Source of the DNA: an uncultured Clostridia bacterium
Lineage (GTDB): Bacteria > Bacillota > Clostridia > Christensenellales > Aristaeellaceae
Length of the DNA: 64,000 nt
Reading direction: 5' to 3'
Assembly (NCBI GenBank): GCA_934667105.1
Contig: CAKULG010000013.1
Span: forward strand, 17,326-81,325
Position numbers and translations under genes: made by a program. The notes below the pieces were generated by a model. That model had not been told where the DNA came from. It made no database searches and saw only the letters and a program-made list of their open reading frames with translations. Position 1 is the first letter of the stretch. Each line of letters opens with the position of its first letter. This document shows positions 1 through 7,745 of the stretch, one piece after another.

Positions 1-1
1 T

Positions 2-601
2 ATGGGGGGCAATATTCCCTGCTACGGCGTGACGGCGGCGCTGGAGGATGTGACCCTGGAGCTGGCTGTGAGCAAAAGGGGGGGCAAGGTGCTGTGGATG
101 GCCCCCGACGCGGCCAATTTCACCCCGGAAAAAAGCCTGGAGGAGTGCCGGGAGGCGGCGCTGCTCTTTCTGGAAAGCCGGGGGTACGCCGATATGCGGC
201 CTACCTATTTCCAGGTCTACGAGGGGGTGGCGGTGATTTCCTTCGCGGCCACCCAGGGAGAAACGCTGCTGTATCCCGATTTGGTGAAGGTGCAGCTGCG
301 AATGGATAAGGCGGAGGTGGTAGGCCTGGAGGCCCGGCATTATTTGCAGAATCACACTGCCCGGGGGCCGCTTTTGCCCCTGCTGACCCCCGAGGAGGCC
401 CAGGGAGCGGTGAGCGCCCGGCTGACGATTTCGGGCCGTCAGCTTTGCCTGATTCCCACCCAGGCGGGGGAGCGGCTGTGCTACGAATTTCAGGGAACCT
501 ACGGCGGGGCCTCGTATCTGTGCTATATCAACGCGGAAACGGGCAAGCAGGAGGAACTGCTGAAAATTGTGGAAAGCTCCGCAGGCCTGGAAACGGCATA
601 G
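2..601 (+). CDS. ypeB: Germination protein YpeB, C-terminal part (5' end outside window)
   Basis: This is the last 199 codons of an open frame that runs off the left edge. YpeB is made in the forespore; it stabilises and localises the cortex-lytic enzyme SleB and is needed for cortex breakdown at germination. The fragment has the PepSY-type repeats typical of the YpeB C-terminus and a closing segment resembling the usual YpeB ending (LCYEF, then YINAETGK, then a short tail). Full-length YpeB is about 450 residues, so roughly half is missing, and the ATG at base 2 is probably an internal methionine. sleB would be expected just upstream, outside the window. A hairpin follows 20 bases after the stop. 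Family assignment is from recognition of the sequence pattern. Confidence 0.82.
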   Translation: MGGNIPCYGVTAALEDVTLELAVSKRGGKVLWMAPDAANFTPEKSLEECREAALLFLESRGYADMRPTYFQVYEGVAVISFAATQGETLLYPDLVKVQLRMDKAEVVGLEARHYLQNHTARGPLLPLLTPEEAQGAVSARLTISGRQLCLIPTQAGERLCYEFQGTYGGASYLCYINAETGKQEELLKIVESSAGLETA

Positions 602-620
602 TAAACGGGAAAAAATATTA

Positions 621-660
621 CGGGGGGAGCGTTCTTGGTCGGCCCAAGAACGCTCCCCCG
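621..660 (+). terminator. Hairpin terminator after ypeB
   Basis: An almost perfect stem of about 16 bp (GGGGGAGCGTTCTTGG with its complement) closes on a short loop 20 bases after the ypeB stop. The T tract is weak (tactcttt). The stem is a variant of the GGGGGAACCGTTCTT stem seen at several other operon ends in this window. Confidence 0.7.
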
Positions 661-764
661 TACTCTTTCCCCAAAACCGTATGGTTGGGAACAAGGAATA
701 ACGATTGCTTCTCCGCCCATAAAAGGGAGCGGAGAAAACCGTGCTGTTAAACCATTATCTTTCA

Positions 765-1192
765 GGGGCTGTGAAAAAACACATCTCCCGCAGCGAGGAA
801 GCTGAAATCACGGGAAGAAGTATGGTTTTCTTTGCTAGTCTTTGCTGGCGGAGATGCAAGTAGACCGTCTGCTTTTGTCCAATCCATACAGCTTTCTTGG
901 AGGGGGGAGCGAAACGACCGGCCTGCCAGTGGCAGGAGCGGCCTTTAGGCCGCAGGGAGCTGAGCGAGTCAACCGAAACAAGCGGGGGGCGCGGCAGCGA
1001 TCCGCCGCGCCGATTGAGGCTGCGGAAGGGGGAACCGTTCTAAAAAGCGCCGCCCGTTTAGGGCGGCTGAGGGCGAGCAATTCTTAAATTGCCGCCCGAA
1101 ACCTGCGCTTCCGCTTTAGCGGAGTAGCGCGGGGCGATATCTCAAAGAACGGTTCCCCCGCAAATACTTAGTTTTCGTTTTTTCACAGCCCC
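765..1192 (+). mobile_element. MITE-like repeat, full copy 1 (428 bp, 16-bp TIRs)
   Basis: The element starts with GGGGCTGTGAAAAAAC (765-780) and ends with its exact reverse complement (1177-1192). A near-identical copy lies inverted at 56162-56540, differing mainly by a 49-bp internal segment (about 914-962) present only here. That segment contains the palindrome GCGGCCTTTAGGCCGC. The element has no believable coding sequence; the short frames on both strands look like chance. It fills the gap between ypeB and the convergent oxidoreductase gene. Inside, a GGGGGAACCGTTC...GAACGGTTCCCCC stem (about 1029-1160) is interrupted by the three-hairpin element at 1045-1138. I could not find a clear target-site duplication. 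Confidence 0.75.
1045..1138 (+). repeat. Three-hairpin element, copy 1
   Basis: Three consecutive hairpins: GCCGCCC/GGGCGGC with loop GTTTA (1049-1067); GGGCG plus GCAATT, loop CTTA, then AATTGC plus CGCCC (1071-1097); and GCGCT/CCGC with loop TTTA closed by GCGG/AGCGC (1105-1130). Linkers CTGAGGGCG, CGCCCGAAACC and GCGCGGGGCGAT recur in the other copies (56213-56311 on the minus strand, 63046-63136, 63312-63406). It sits in the loop of a terminator-like stem within the MITE. Confidence 0.7.
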
Positions 1193-1215
1193 GCGTTATT
1201 TTTTCCTGTATTCTA

Positions 1216-2214
1216 TTATTTTTCCGCCGTCAGCTGGGCCTTGCCCTGCTCGTACATTTGCAGGTAAGTCTCGATGGTGTTCCGCACGGAAGCGATATCG
1301 TTCTGGAAGGGACGATGCTGCTCCAGCGCGTCGTAGAAATCCCGAATACAGACCAGGTGGCCGCTGCCCCAGTAATCCTTGCCCAGGGTGGCCGGAACGG
1401 GGAAGGTTTCATGCCGCCAGCCCGCGTCCGTGCGGATGGCAAGCTCCTCCTCTTCGATGCGGAGGGTGGCCTTTTCCAATTGCAGTTCCAGCATGATGGG
1501 GGCGTTCTGGGTGTAGGCGGTGGAGGCGTAGAAAAGGGCGGGCTTGCCCCCCAGCACCAGATAGGCTTCCACGGTGTCCTCCACCTGAATGACGTTCTTC
1601 AGATGGTGATTGGCCATATGGGCCTCCACCCGCTGGGGCGCGCCCAGAAAGCGCACCATCAGATCCAGGGTGTGGATGGCCTGGTTAATCAGCGCGCCGC
1701 CGCCTTCGGTATCCCATGCGCCGCGCCAGCCGCTTTCGGTGTAATAGGGGGCGGTGCGATACCAATTCACAATGGCCCGGGCCCCCGCCAGCGCGCCGTA
1801 TTCGCCGGAGGCGACGATGCGCTCCGCCGCGCGGACGTTGGGGTTATAACGGTTCTGGAAGCAAACGCCCAGGGGCGTTTTTTTCGCCGCTTCTTCCAAT
1901 TGGGCCCACTGCTCCCGGTTGATGACCGGGGGCTTTTCCGTGAACACGGCCAGGCCCTTTTCCGCCGCCATCTGGGCCATGGGGGTGTGCAGATAGTGGG
2001 GCGTGCAGAGATGCACTGCGTCCAGGCTTTCCTTTTCCAGCATCTCCTCCATGGAGGCATAGGCGCGGCAGCCGTATTTTTCGGCCATGGCCTGGGCGCG
2101 CTCGGGACGAATATCCGCGCAGGCGATCAATTGCGTATTTTCCAGCCGGGCCAGCGCCGCCGCATGCACCTGCGCAATGCCGCCGCAGCCCACAATCCCT
2201 ATTTTATGCAGCAC
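1216..2214 (-). CDS. Gfo/Idh/MocA family oxidoreductase
   Basis: A 332-residue NAD(P)-dependent dehydrogenase of the glucose-fructose oxidoreductase/inositol dehydrogenase family. The Rossmann fingerprint is near the N-terminus (G9-C-G-G-I-A14), the family EKP motif with its catalytic-type lysine is at 93-95, and a GGGALINQAIHTLD segment at 171-184 supplies the conserved His and Asp used in substrate binding and catalysis. Members oxidise or reduce sugars, sugar acids and inositols; the substrate here cannot be read. It is the last gene of a minus-strand operon after a second oxidoreductase of the same family (gap of 2 bases) and an isomerase, suggesting stepwise oxidation and isomerisation of one sugar or cyclitol. 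Confidence 0.9.
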   Translation of the reverse strand: MLHKIGIVGCGGIAQVHAAALARLENTQLIACADIRPERAQAMAEKYGCRAYASMEEMLEKESLDAVHLCTPHYLHTPMAQMAAEKGLAVFTEKPPVINREQWAQLEEAAKKTPLGVCFQNRYNPNVRAAERIVASGEYGALAGARAIVNWYRTAPYYTESGWRGAWDTEGGGALINQAIHTLDLMVRFLGAPQRVEAHMANHHLKNVIQVEDTVEAYLVLGGKPALFYASTAYTQNAPIMLELQLEKATLRIEEEELAIRTDAGWRHETFPVPATLGKDYWGSGHLVCIRDFYDALEQHRPFQNDIASVRNTIETYLQMYEQGKAQLTAEK

Positions 2215-2216
2215 GA

Positions 2217-3371
2217 TTAATAGCTCCCTTCGGTGTTGAAGGTGACGCCCTTTTCTTCCTTATGCCGGGAGGTCTTGCACCGCTCCATCAACAGTTCCAG
2301 GAATTTATGCTCGTCGATGGGCAGGGAAACGGTGCTGTCCGTCCAGGAGGAAAGATGCATGGCGTTGGAAAGCATCAGGCCGCGGATGCCCTCCCGGCCG
2401 TCCGCCACCAGGGGCTCGCCCCGGAGAATATGGGCGGCGAAGGCGTTGAGCACGGCGGGATGCTGAATGTTCAGCCCGTCGGTTTCCACCTCGATGCGCT
2501 CCATGGGCGGCTGCTGGAAGCCTCCTTCGCAGGATTTGCACCATTCGCGCTCGTTCACCTTCAGCCGGTCGAAAATCACCTTGCCCGATTCGCAGATCAC
2601 CTTGCCCAGCGTGCCCGTGATTTCCAGGCGGTTGGTGCCGGGGGCGTCGCCCGTGGTGGTGACGAAAACGCCGGTAGCGCCGTTTTCAAATTCCAGATAG
2701 GCGGTAACGTCGTCCTCCACCTCGATGTCGTGCCATTTGCCCTCGTGGCAGAAGGCGCGCACCTTGCAGGGCAGGCCGCACAGCCATTGCAGCAGATCCA
2801 ACTGATGGGGGCACTGATTCAGCAGCACGCCGCCGCCCTCGCCCGACCAGGTGGCCCGCCAGGCCCCGGAATCATAATAATTCTGGGTGCGATACCAATC
2901 GGTAATCAGCCAGGAAACGCGCTTCAATTCGCCCAGCTCGCCGTTTTCGATCATTTCCTTCACCTTGCGGTAAACGCAGTTGGTGCGCTGGTTAAACATC
3001 ATGGCGAAGGTGAGCTCGGGGTGCGCGTCCGCGGCGGCGATCATTTCCCGCACCTGCAGGGTGTATACGCCGGCGGGCTTTTCGCACATTACGTGCAGCC
3101 CGTGCTCCAAAGCGTCCTTGGCCAGGGGAGGATGCTGATAATGGGGGGTGCAGATGTGCACCGCGTCCGCCGCGCCGGAGGCGATCAGATCGGCGCCCTC
3201 GGTGAAGATCTGCGCGTTGGGCAGCTTTTCATGAGCCCAATCACGGCGCTCCGCCATGCGGTCGGCCACCGCCGTCACTTCAATTTCGGGGCATTTGCCC
3301 GCCAGGATGTTTTCAATGTGGCCGCGGCCCATATTGCCCGCGCCGATAATGCCCAGACGAATCTTGCTCAT
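2217..3371 (-). CDS. Gfo/Idh/MocA family oxidoreductase (second paralogue)
   Basis: A 384-residue paralogue of the neighbouring dehydrogenase, with GIIGAGNMG at residues 7-15, EKP at 97-99 and a GGGVLLNQCPHQLD active-site segment. I start it at the ATG at 3371 (MSKIRLG), which has an AAAGGAG ribosome binding site 8-9 bases upstream and lies just after the stop of the preceding isomerase gene. A start 21 bases further up would overlap that stop and lacks a good site. The pair of dehydrogenases plus an isomerase recalls inositol or keto-sugar catabolic operons; the exact substrate is unknown. No transporter or kinase is encoded next to it. Confidence 0.88.
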   Translation of the reverse strand: MSKIRLGIIGAGNMGRGHIENILAGKCPEIEVTAVADRMAERRDWAHEKLPNAQIFTEGADLIASGAADAVHICTPHYQHPPLAKDALEHGLHVMCEKPAGVYTLQVREMIAAADAHPELTFAMMFNQRTNCVYRKVKEMIENGELGELKRVSWLITDWYRTQNYYDSGAWRATWSGEGGGVLLNQCPHQLDLLQWLCGLPCKVRAFCHEGKWHDIEVEDDVTAYLEFENGATGVFVTTTGDAPGTNRLEITGTLGKVICESGKVIFDRLKVNEREWCKSCEGGFQQPPMERIEVETDGLNIQHPAVLNAFAAHILRGEPLVADGREGIRGLMLSNAMHLSSWTDSTVSLPIDEHKFLELLMERCKTSRHKEEKGVTFNTEGSY

Positions 3372-3388
3372 ATCCGTCGCTCCTTTTC

Positions 3389-4141
3389 TCAATACCCCAT
3401 TTTGGAAAGGTTGTCAAAGCTCTTCTTCAGGCAGTCGAACACCCATTCGTCGTAGCAGTTATCCTGCTCCACCAGGGCGTATTCCGTCACGCCGTTCTGC
3501 GCCGTCTGGGCCAGGATGGCGGGGAAATTGATATTGCCCTCGCCCACGGGGGCCATGCGCCCGGCGGGGGGAACCAGATCCTTGAGATGGATGCAATGCA
3601 GCCGGTCCGCATGCCGGTGCATCCAATCCAACACGTCCACCCCGGCGTATTGCAGCCAGTAGGTGTCGGCGGTCACGCCCATCAGCTCGGCGGGCATCAG
3701 CTTCAGCAGCTTATCCATCAGCGTGCCGCCCTCGGGCAGATGCACGAATTCGAAATCGTGGTTGTGATACATCATCAGCATGCCCGCGTCCTTGAGCTTG
3801 CGGGCCGCGCCCTCGAAATCTCGGGCGAAATATTCCACCCACTGGCCGCTGCGATAGCGGCCGGGCATGGAGCCGATGCCCACATATTTGCAGCCGTAAA
3901 TCTGGTGCTCCTCGATGAGCGCGTCCACATTCTGGAATTTCTGCTCGCCGTTATGGGTGAGCACGATTTTCAGGCCGTTAGCGTCGCACAGCGCCTTCAC
4001 CCGGGCGGGGGCGATGGGGCCAATGGCGGAAAGCTGCACCGTTTTATAGCCGATTTCGGCCACCCGCTCCAGCGTGCGGCCCAGATCCGCCTCATTTTGC
4101 GCGTAATCCCTTACGGTAAACAATTGAGCGCCAATCTGCAT
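3389..4141 (-). CDS. Sugar phosphate isomerase/epimerase (xylose isomerase-like TIM barrel)
   Basis: A 250-residue protein of the AP endonuclease 2/xylose isomerase-like TIM-barrel superfamily (IolE/IolI/YcjR-like). Metal-binding elements typical of the fold are visible: YHNHDFEF at 125-132, TADTYW around 157-162, IHLKD around 184-188 and a late LVEQD. Such proteins isomerise, epimerise or dehydrate keto-sugars and inosose using a divalent metal. It is first in the three-gene minus-strand operon, with a strong AAAGGAGG site 8 bases before ATG and a promoter at 4221-4249. A paralogue of similar length is at 52672-53451. Confidence 0.87.
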   Translation of the reverse strand: MQIGAQLFTVRDYAQNEADLGRTLERVAEIGYKTVQLSAIGPIAPARVKALCDANGLKIVLTHNGEQKFQNVDALIEEHQIYGCKYVGIGSMPGRYRSGQWVEYFARDFEGAARKLKDAGMLMMYHNHDFEFVHLPEGGTLMDKLLKLMPAELMGVTADTYWLQYAGVDVLDWMHRHADRLHCIHLKDLVPPAGRMAPVGEGNINFPAILAQTAQNGVTEYALVEQDNCYDEWVFDCLKKSFDNLSKMGY

Positions 4142-4220
4142 GGATATATCCTCCTTTTATAAAAAACGATCGTTCGCTGCCCTGGGGCAGGGCGACGAAG
4201 GGCCGCCTTTCTCGCTTCTC

Positions 4221-4249
4221 ATTTTACCCTGTTTTAAACGCCTTGACAA
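4221..4249 (-). promoter_or_regulatory. Promoter of the isomerase/dehydrogenase operon
   Basis: On the minus strand TTGTCA (4249-4244) and TAAAAT (4226-4221) are separated by 17 bp. Between this promoter and the start codon lie a palindrome AACGATCGTT (4165-4174) and a small GCCCTGGGGCAGGGC hairpin, which could be an operator and a leader structure; no regulator gene is adjacent. Confidence 0.6.
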
Positions 4250-4339
4250 GCGGGAAAAATCCGAAAAACTATGCAAATATCTTCTCTTTTTTATGCATTC
4301 CCTCCTTTTCGCCATCTTTTCCTTTTTTCAGGAAAGTGA

Positions 4340-4345
4340 TATAAT
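4340..4345 (+). promoter_or_regulatory. Probable -10 element for mnmG operon
   Basis: A perfect TATAAT lies 73 bases upstream of the mnmG start. No good -35 is present at the right distance (TTTTCC at best), so the promoter is probably of moderate strength or activator-dependent. Confidence 0.45.
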
Positions 4346-4417
4346 ATAAGCGATGTAGCGATACGACGGCGGGAAGGACGCGGGCTGCGCGCTTTTCGCC
4401 TGAACGGAGGAATTTAT

Positions 4418-6199
4418 TTGGCGGATCTGATTGTAATCGGCGCGGGCCACGCGGGCTGCGAGGCGGCGCTGTGCGGCGCGCGGATGGGGCTGGATACGCT
4501 GCTGCTGACGCTTAACGTGGAATCGGTGGCGTTGATGCCCTGCAACCCCTCCATCGGCGGCACGGGCAAGGGCCATCTGGTGCGTGAGGTGGACGCGCTG
4601 GGGGGCGAAATGGGCCGCGCGGCGGATGATGTGACGCTGCAAAACCGGATGCTGAACCGGGGCAAGGGCCCGGCGGTGCATTCCCTGCGCATCCAGGCGG
4701 ATAAACGCGCTTATCATATGCGCATGCTGAACACGCTGTTCGCCCAGGAGCATTTGACCCTGCGCCAGGGCGAGGCGGCGGAGATTTTGACAAAAGGCGG
4801 CCGCGTCTGCGGCGTGCGCACGCTGACGGGGGATTGCATTCCCTGCCGGGCGGTGGTGGTATGCACGGGGGTGTATTTAAAAAGCCGCATTATTATCGGC
4901 GAGGCGCAATGGGAAGGCGGCCCCCAGGGCCTGATGCCCGCCGGGGCGCTTTCGGCCTCCCTGGCCGGCTTGGGCTTCGCCCTGCGCCGCTTTAAAACGG
5001 GCACGCCCGCCCGGGTGGCGGAAAACAGCATCGATTTTGAAAAAATGGAGCCGCAGCTCGGCGACGAGCCGCCCACGCCCTTTTCTTTTCTCACCGATAC
5101 GCCGCCGCAGAATAAGCTGCCCTGCTATTTAACCTGGACCAACGCGCACACCCATGAAATCATCCGGCAAAATCTACACCGCGCGCCCATGTTCACCGGG
5201 GCCATCAGCGGCGTAGGCGCGCGCTATTGCCCCTCCATCGAAACCAAGATCGTCCGCTTCGCCGATAAGGAGCGGCATCAGCTGTTTCTGGAGCCGGAGG
5301 GGGACGGCTATCCCGAATGGTATGTGCAGGGCATGAGCACCTCCATGCCCGAGGATGTGCAATGGGCCATGTATCGCACCATCCCCGGCCTGGAGCGCTG
5401 CGTGCTCACCCGCCTGGCCTACGCCATCGAATACGACTGCATCGATCCCACCGCCCTGACCCCCTATCTGGGGGCGCGGGAAATTCCGGGCCTGTATCTG
5501 GCCGGGCAGGTGAACGGCACCTCGGGCTATGAGGAGGCGGCGGCCCAGGGGCTATACGCAGCCATGAACGCCGCCCTTTACTGCCAGGAGCGAGAGCCCT
5601 TCCTCCTTACCCGGGATCAGGCCTATATCGGCGTGATGGTGGACGACCTGACCACCAAGGGCGCCGACGAGCCCTACCGCATGATGACCAGCCGGGCGGA
5701 GCACCGGCTTTTCCTGCGCCAGGATAACGCCGATCTGCGGCTTACCGCCCGGGCCCACGCCGTGGGCCTGGCCACGGACGAGCGGCTGCGGCGGATGGAG
5801 CAAAAGGCCCGGGAAACGGAGGAGCTGATTCGCCGCCTGACAGAGGAAGGCAAAATCAAGGAGCTTAAGCGCCCCGAGGCGCACCTGACGCTGCCCCCCG
5901 ATTGGGCCTATTCCCCCGCCGCCCGGGAGCAGGCGGAAATTCAGATTAAATACGAGGGCTATCTGCAAAAGGAAATGGCCCAAATTCGCCAGGCCCGGGC
6001 CATGGAGGAGGCCCTGCTGCCCCGGGACGCGGATTACGCGGCCATGAGCGCCCTGCGCTTGGAGGCGCGGCAGAAGCTGGCCGCCCAGCGCCCCCTTTCC
6101 CTGGGCCAGGCCAGCCGCATTCCCGGGGTATCCCCGGCGGATGTGGCGGTGCTGATGGTATGGCTGCGCCAGCAGGGGGAGAAAAAATCCGAAAGATAA
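4418..6199 (+). CDS. mnmG: tRNA uridine-5-carboxymethylaminomethyl modification enzyme MnmG (GidA)
   Basis: MnmG is an FAD enzyme that works with MnmE to place the carboxymethylaminomethyl group on U34 of certain tRNAs. The 593-residue product has the FAD dinucleotide motif GAGHAG at residues 7-12, the MnmG signature CNPSIGG, and the second signature with GARYCPSIETK. The C-terminal helical domain ends with the usual SRIPGVSPADVA region. The start is a TTG, chosen because GGAGG lies 7 bases upstream and the FAD motif follows at once. It is slightly shorter than the usual 620-630 residues. mnmE is not adjacent. It heads a plus-strand run through rsmG; the mnmG...rsmG...noc order echoes Bacillus, with four genes inserted. 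Confidence 0.97.
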   Translation: MADLIVIGAGHAGCEAALCGARMGLDTLLLTLNVESVALMPCNPSIGGTGKGHLVREVDALGGEMGRAADDVTLQNRMLNRGKGPAVHSLRIQADKRAYHMRMLNTLFAQEHLTLRQGEAAEILTKGGRVCGVRTLTGDCIPCRAVVVCTGVYLKSRIIIGEAQWEGGPQGLMPAGALSASLAGLGFALRRFKTGTPARVAENSIDFEKMEPQLGDEPPTPFSFLTDTPPQNKLPCYLTWTNAHTHEIIRQNLHRAPMFTGAISGVGARYCPSIETKIVRFADKERHQLFLEPEGDGYPEWYVQGMSTSMPEDVQWAMYRTIPGLERCVLTRLAYAIEYDCIDPTALTPYLGAREIPGLYLAGQVNGTSGYEEAAAQGLYAAMNAALYCQEREPFLLTRDQAYIGVMVDDLTTKGADEPYRMMTSRAEHRLFLRQDNADLRLTARAHAVGLATDERLRRMEQKARETEELIRRLTEEGKIKELKRPEAHLTLPPDWAYSPAAREQAEIQIKYEGYLQKEMAQIRQARAMEEALLPRDADYAAMSALRLEARQKLAAQRPLSLGQASRIPGVSPADVAVLMVWLRQQGEKKSER

Positions 6200-6213
6200 G
6201 CAGAGGATAAAGC

Positions 6214-7014
6214 ATGCGGTTTACTTTTTGCCCGCTTTTCAGCGGCTCCAGCGGGAACGCCATTTTTATCGGCGCTCAGGATACCCGGATTCTTATCGAC
6301 GCGGGCATGCCCGGCCGCGCCATTGAAAAGGCGCTGCACGAAATCGGCGTGCTGCCCGAAACGCTCACCGCCCTGGCCGTTACCCATGAGCACAGCGATC
6401 ATACCAAGGGCGTTGGCATTTTAAGCCGAAAATATCATTTGCCCGTTTACGCCAACGAGCGAACCTTTAACGCCATGGCTCGTCAGATTGGGGAAATCGA
6501 GCCCCGGAACCGCCGCTTTTTTGAGGACGGGGAGGATTTTTATATCGGCGATCTGGCGCTGCTGCCCTTTCCCATTCCTCATGACGCGGCCGATCCGGTG
6601 GGCTATCGGGTTTTTTACGGCGGACGCAGCGTGGGCGTGGCCACGGATATGGGCTATATGAAAAAAAGCGTGCTGAATACGCTTTCGGGGGTGGATGTGC
6701 TGCTGCTGGAAAGCAACCACGACCCCGATCTGCTGATGCAGAACCCGCATTATTCCATGTATCTGAAGCAGCGCATTCTGGGCAATCACGGCCATCTTTC
6801 CAACGCCGCCAGCGCGGAGGCGCTGCTTTCGCTGTATGAAACGGGGGTGCGCCAGGTGCTGCTGGGGCATTTGAGCGGGGAAAACAACACCCCCGAGCTG
6901 GCCCTTTCCACCGCCAGCGAGCGGCTGCGCCAGGCGGGGGTGAACCCCCATACCGACGTGGGCCTGGGCCTGGCCTGGCGGGACCGGGTGAGCAAGAAAT
7001 TCGAAATCTTGTAA
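6214..7014 (+). CDS. walJ: MBL-fold metallo-hydrolase, WalJ/YycJ type
   Basis: A 266-residue metallo-beta-lactamase-fold hydrolase. The metal motif H58-x-H60-x-D62-H63 (in THEHSDH) is intact, followed by later ligands (IPHDAADP, ATDMG, ESNHD and GHLSNAAS). The start MRFTFCPLFSGSSGN is characteristic of the YycJ/WalJ group, which acts as a 5'-3' DNA exonuclease and has been linked to replication and cell wall control. It follows mnmG by 14 bases and is probably in the same transcript. In Bacillus the gene sits with the walRK system, which is not present here, so the symbol is by sequence resemblance only. Confidence 0.82.
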   Translation: MRFTFCPLFSGSSGNAIFIGAQDTRILIDAGMPGRAIEKALHEIGVLPETLTALAVTHEHSDHTKGVGILSRKYHLPVYANERTFNAMARQIGEIEPRNRRFFEDGEDFYIGDLALLPFPIPHDAADPVGYRVFYGGRSVGVATDMGYMKKSVLNTLSGVDVLLLESNHDPDLLMQNPHYSMYLKQRILGNHGHLSNAASAEALLSLYETGVRQVLLGHLSGENNTPELALSTASERLRQAGVNPHTDVGLGLAWRDRVSKKFEIL

Positions 7015-7037
7015 AAAATCACAAGGAGGAGCGGAAA

Positions 7038-7745
7038 ATGCGGCTGCATGTGCTGGGCTGCCATGGGCCCTGGCCCTGCGCGGGCGGGGCGACCTCGGGC
7101 TATCTGATCGAACAGGGGGAGCAAACGCTGCTGATGGATTGCGGCGCGGGGGTGCTGGGCAAGCTGCTGGCCCTGTGCGATCCCGCGGCGCTCAGCGGCG
7201 TGCTGCTTTCCCATCTCCATGCCGACCACGCCAGCGATTTGCTGGTGCTGCGGTATTATTTGGAAAGCCGGGGCGTTTCGCTGCCCGTGTATGTGCCGGG
7301 GGAGGATGCGTCCCCCCTGCGGGCGCTGCTTTCCTGCCCGGCGCTGCAAATCGCGCCCTATCCGGATTCACTTTCGCTGGCGGGCCTGCGCGTTGCCACG
7401 CTGCCGGTGCGCCACCCTGTGCCCTGCCGCGCCCTGCGCCTGACGGACGGGGAGAAAACGCTGCTCTATACCGGCGACACCAACGATTGCCCCGGCCTGG
7501 CCGCCTTTGCCCGGGGAGCGGACGCGCTGCTGGCGGACGCGGCCTTTTTGGAAGCGGAATGGAAGGAAACGCTGCCCCACATGAGCGCGGCGGGGGCGGC
7601 GCGCCTGGCGGCGGAGGCGGGGGCGAAAAGCCTGTATTTGACGCACCTGCCCACGCGCCATGCCCCTGAAACCCTGGCGGCGGAGGCGAAAAAAATCTTC
7701 CCCGCGGCCCAGGCCGTTTTCCCGGGGCAGGTTATCGCTTTATGA
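7038..7745 (+). CDS. MBL-fold metallo-hydrolase, RNase Z-like
   Basis: A 235-residue metallo-beta-lactamase-fold protein of the RNase Z/phosphodiesterase branch. The H59-x-H61-x-D63-H64 motif in SHLHADH is intact, and YTGDTN and THLPTRH give the later metal ligands. Proteins of this type include tRNA 3'-processing enzymes and cyclic nucleotide phosphodiesterases. This one is short and lacks an obvious exosite arm, so it should not be called a true tRNase Z. It lies 23 bases after walJ with an AAGGAGG site, and its stop overlaps the start of comEC by four bases (ATGA), implying translational coupling. Confidence 0.8.
   Translation: MRLHVLGCHGPWPCAGGATSGYLIEQGEQTLLMDCGAGVLGKLLALCDPAALSGVLLSHLHADHASDLLVLRYYLESRGVSLPVYVPGEDASPLRALLSCPALQIAPYPDSLSLAGLRVATLPVRHPVPCRALRLTDGEKTLLYTGDTNDCPGLAAFARGADALLADAAFLEAEWKETLPHMSAAGAARLAAEAGAKSLYLTHLPTRHAPETLAAEAKKIFPAAQAVFPGQVIAL

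Noticed and set aside
835..1087. Short frames on both strands in the MITE (also 56274-56645) that look conserved between copies
   Set aside because: The conservation is explained by DNA identity of the repeat; the frames run through hairpins, lack ribosome binding sites and differ at the 49-bp indel.
602..1215. Target-site duplication flanking the MITE
   Set aside because: The bases beside the terminal repeats (tca and gcg at copy 1; tgt and tcc at copy 2) do not match, so no duplication is claimed.
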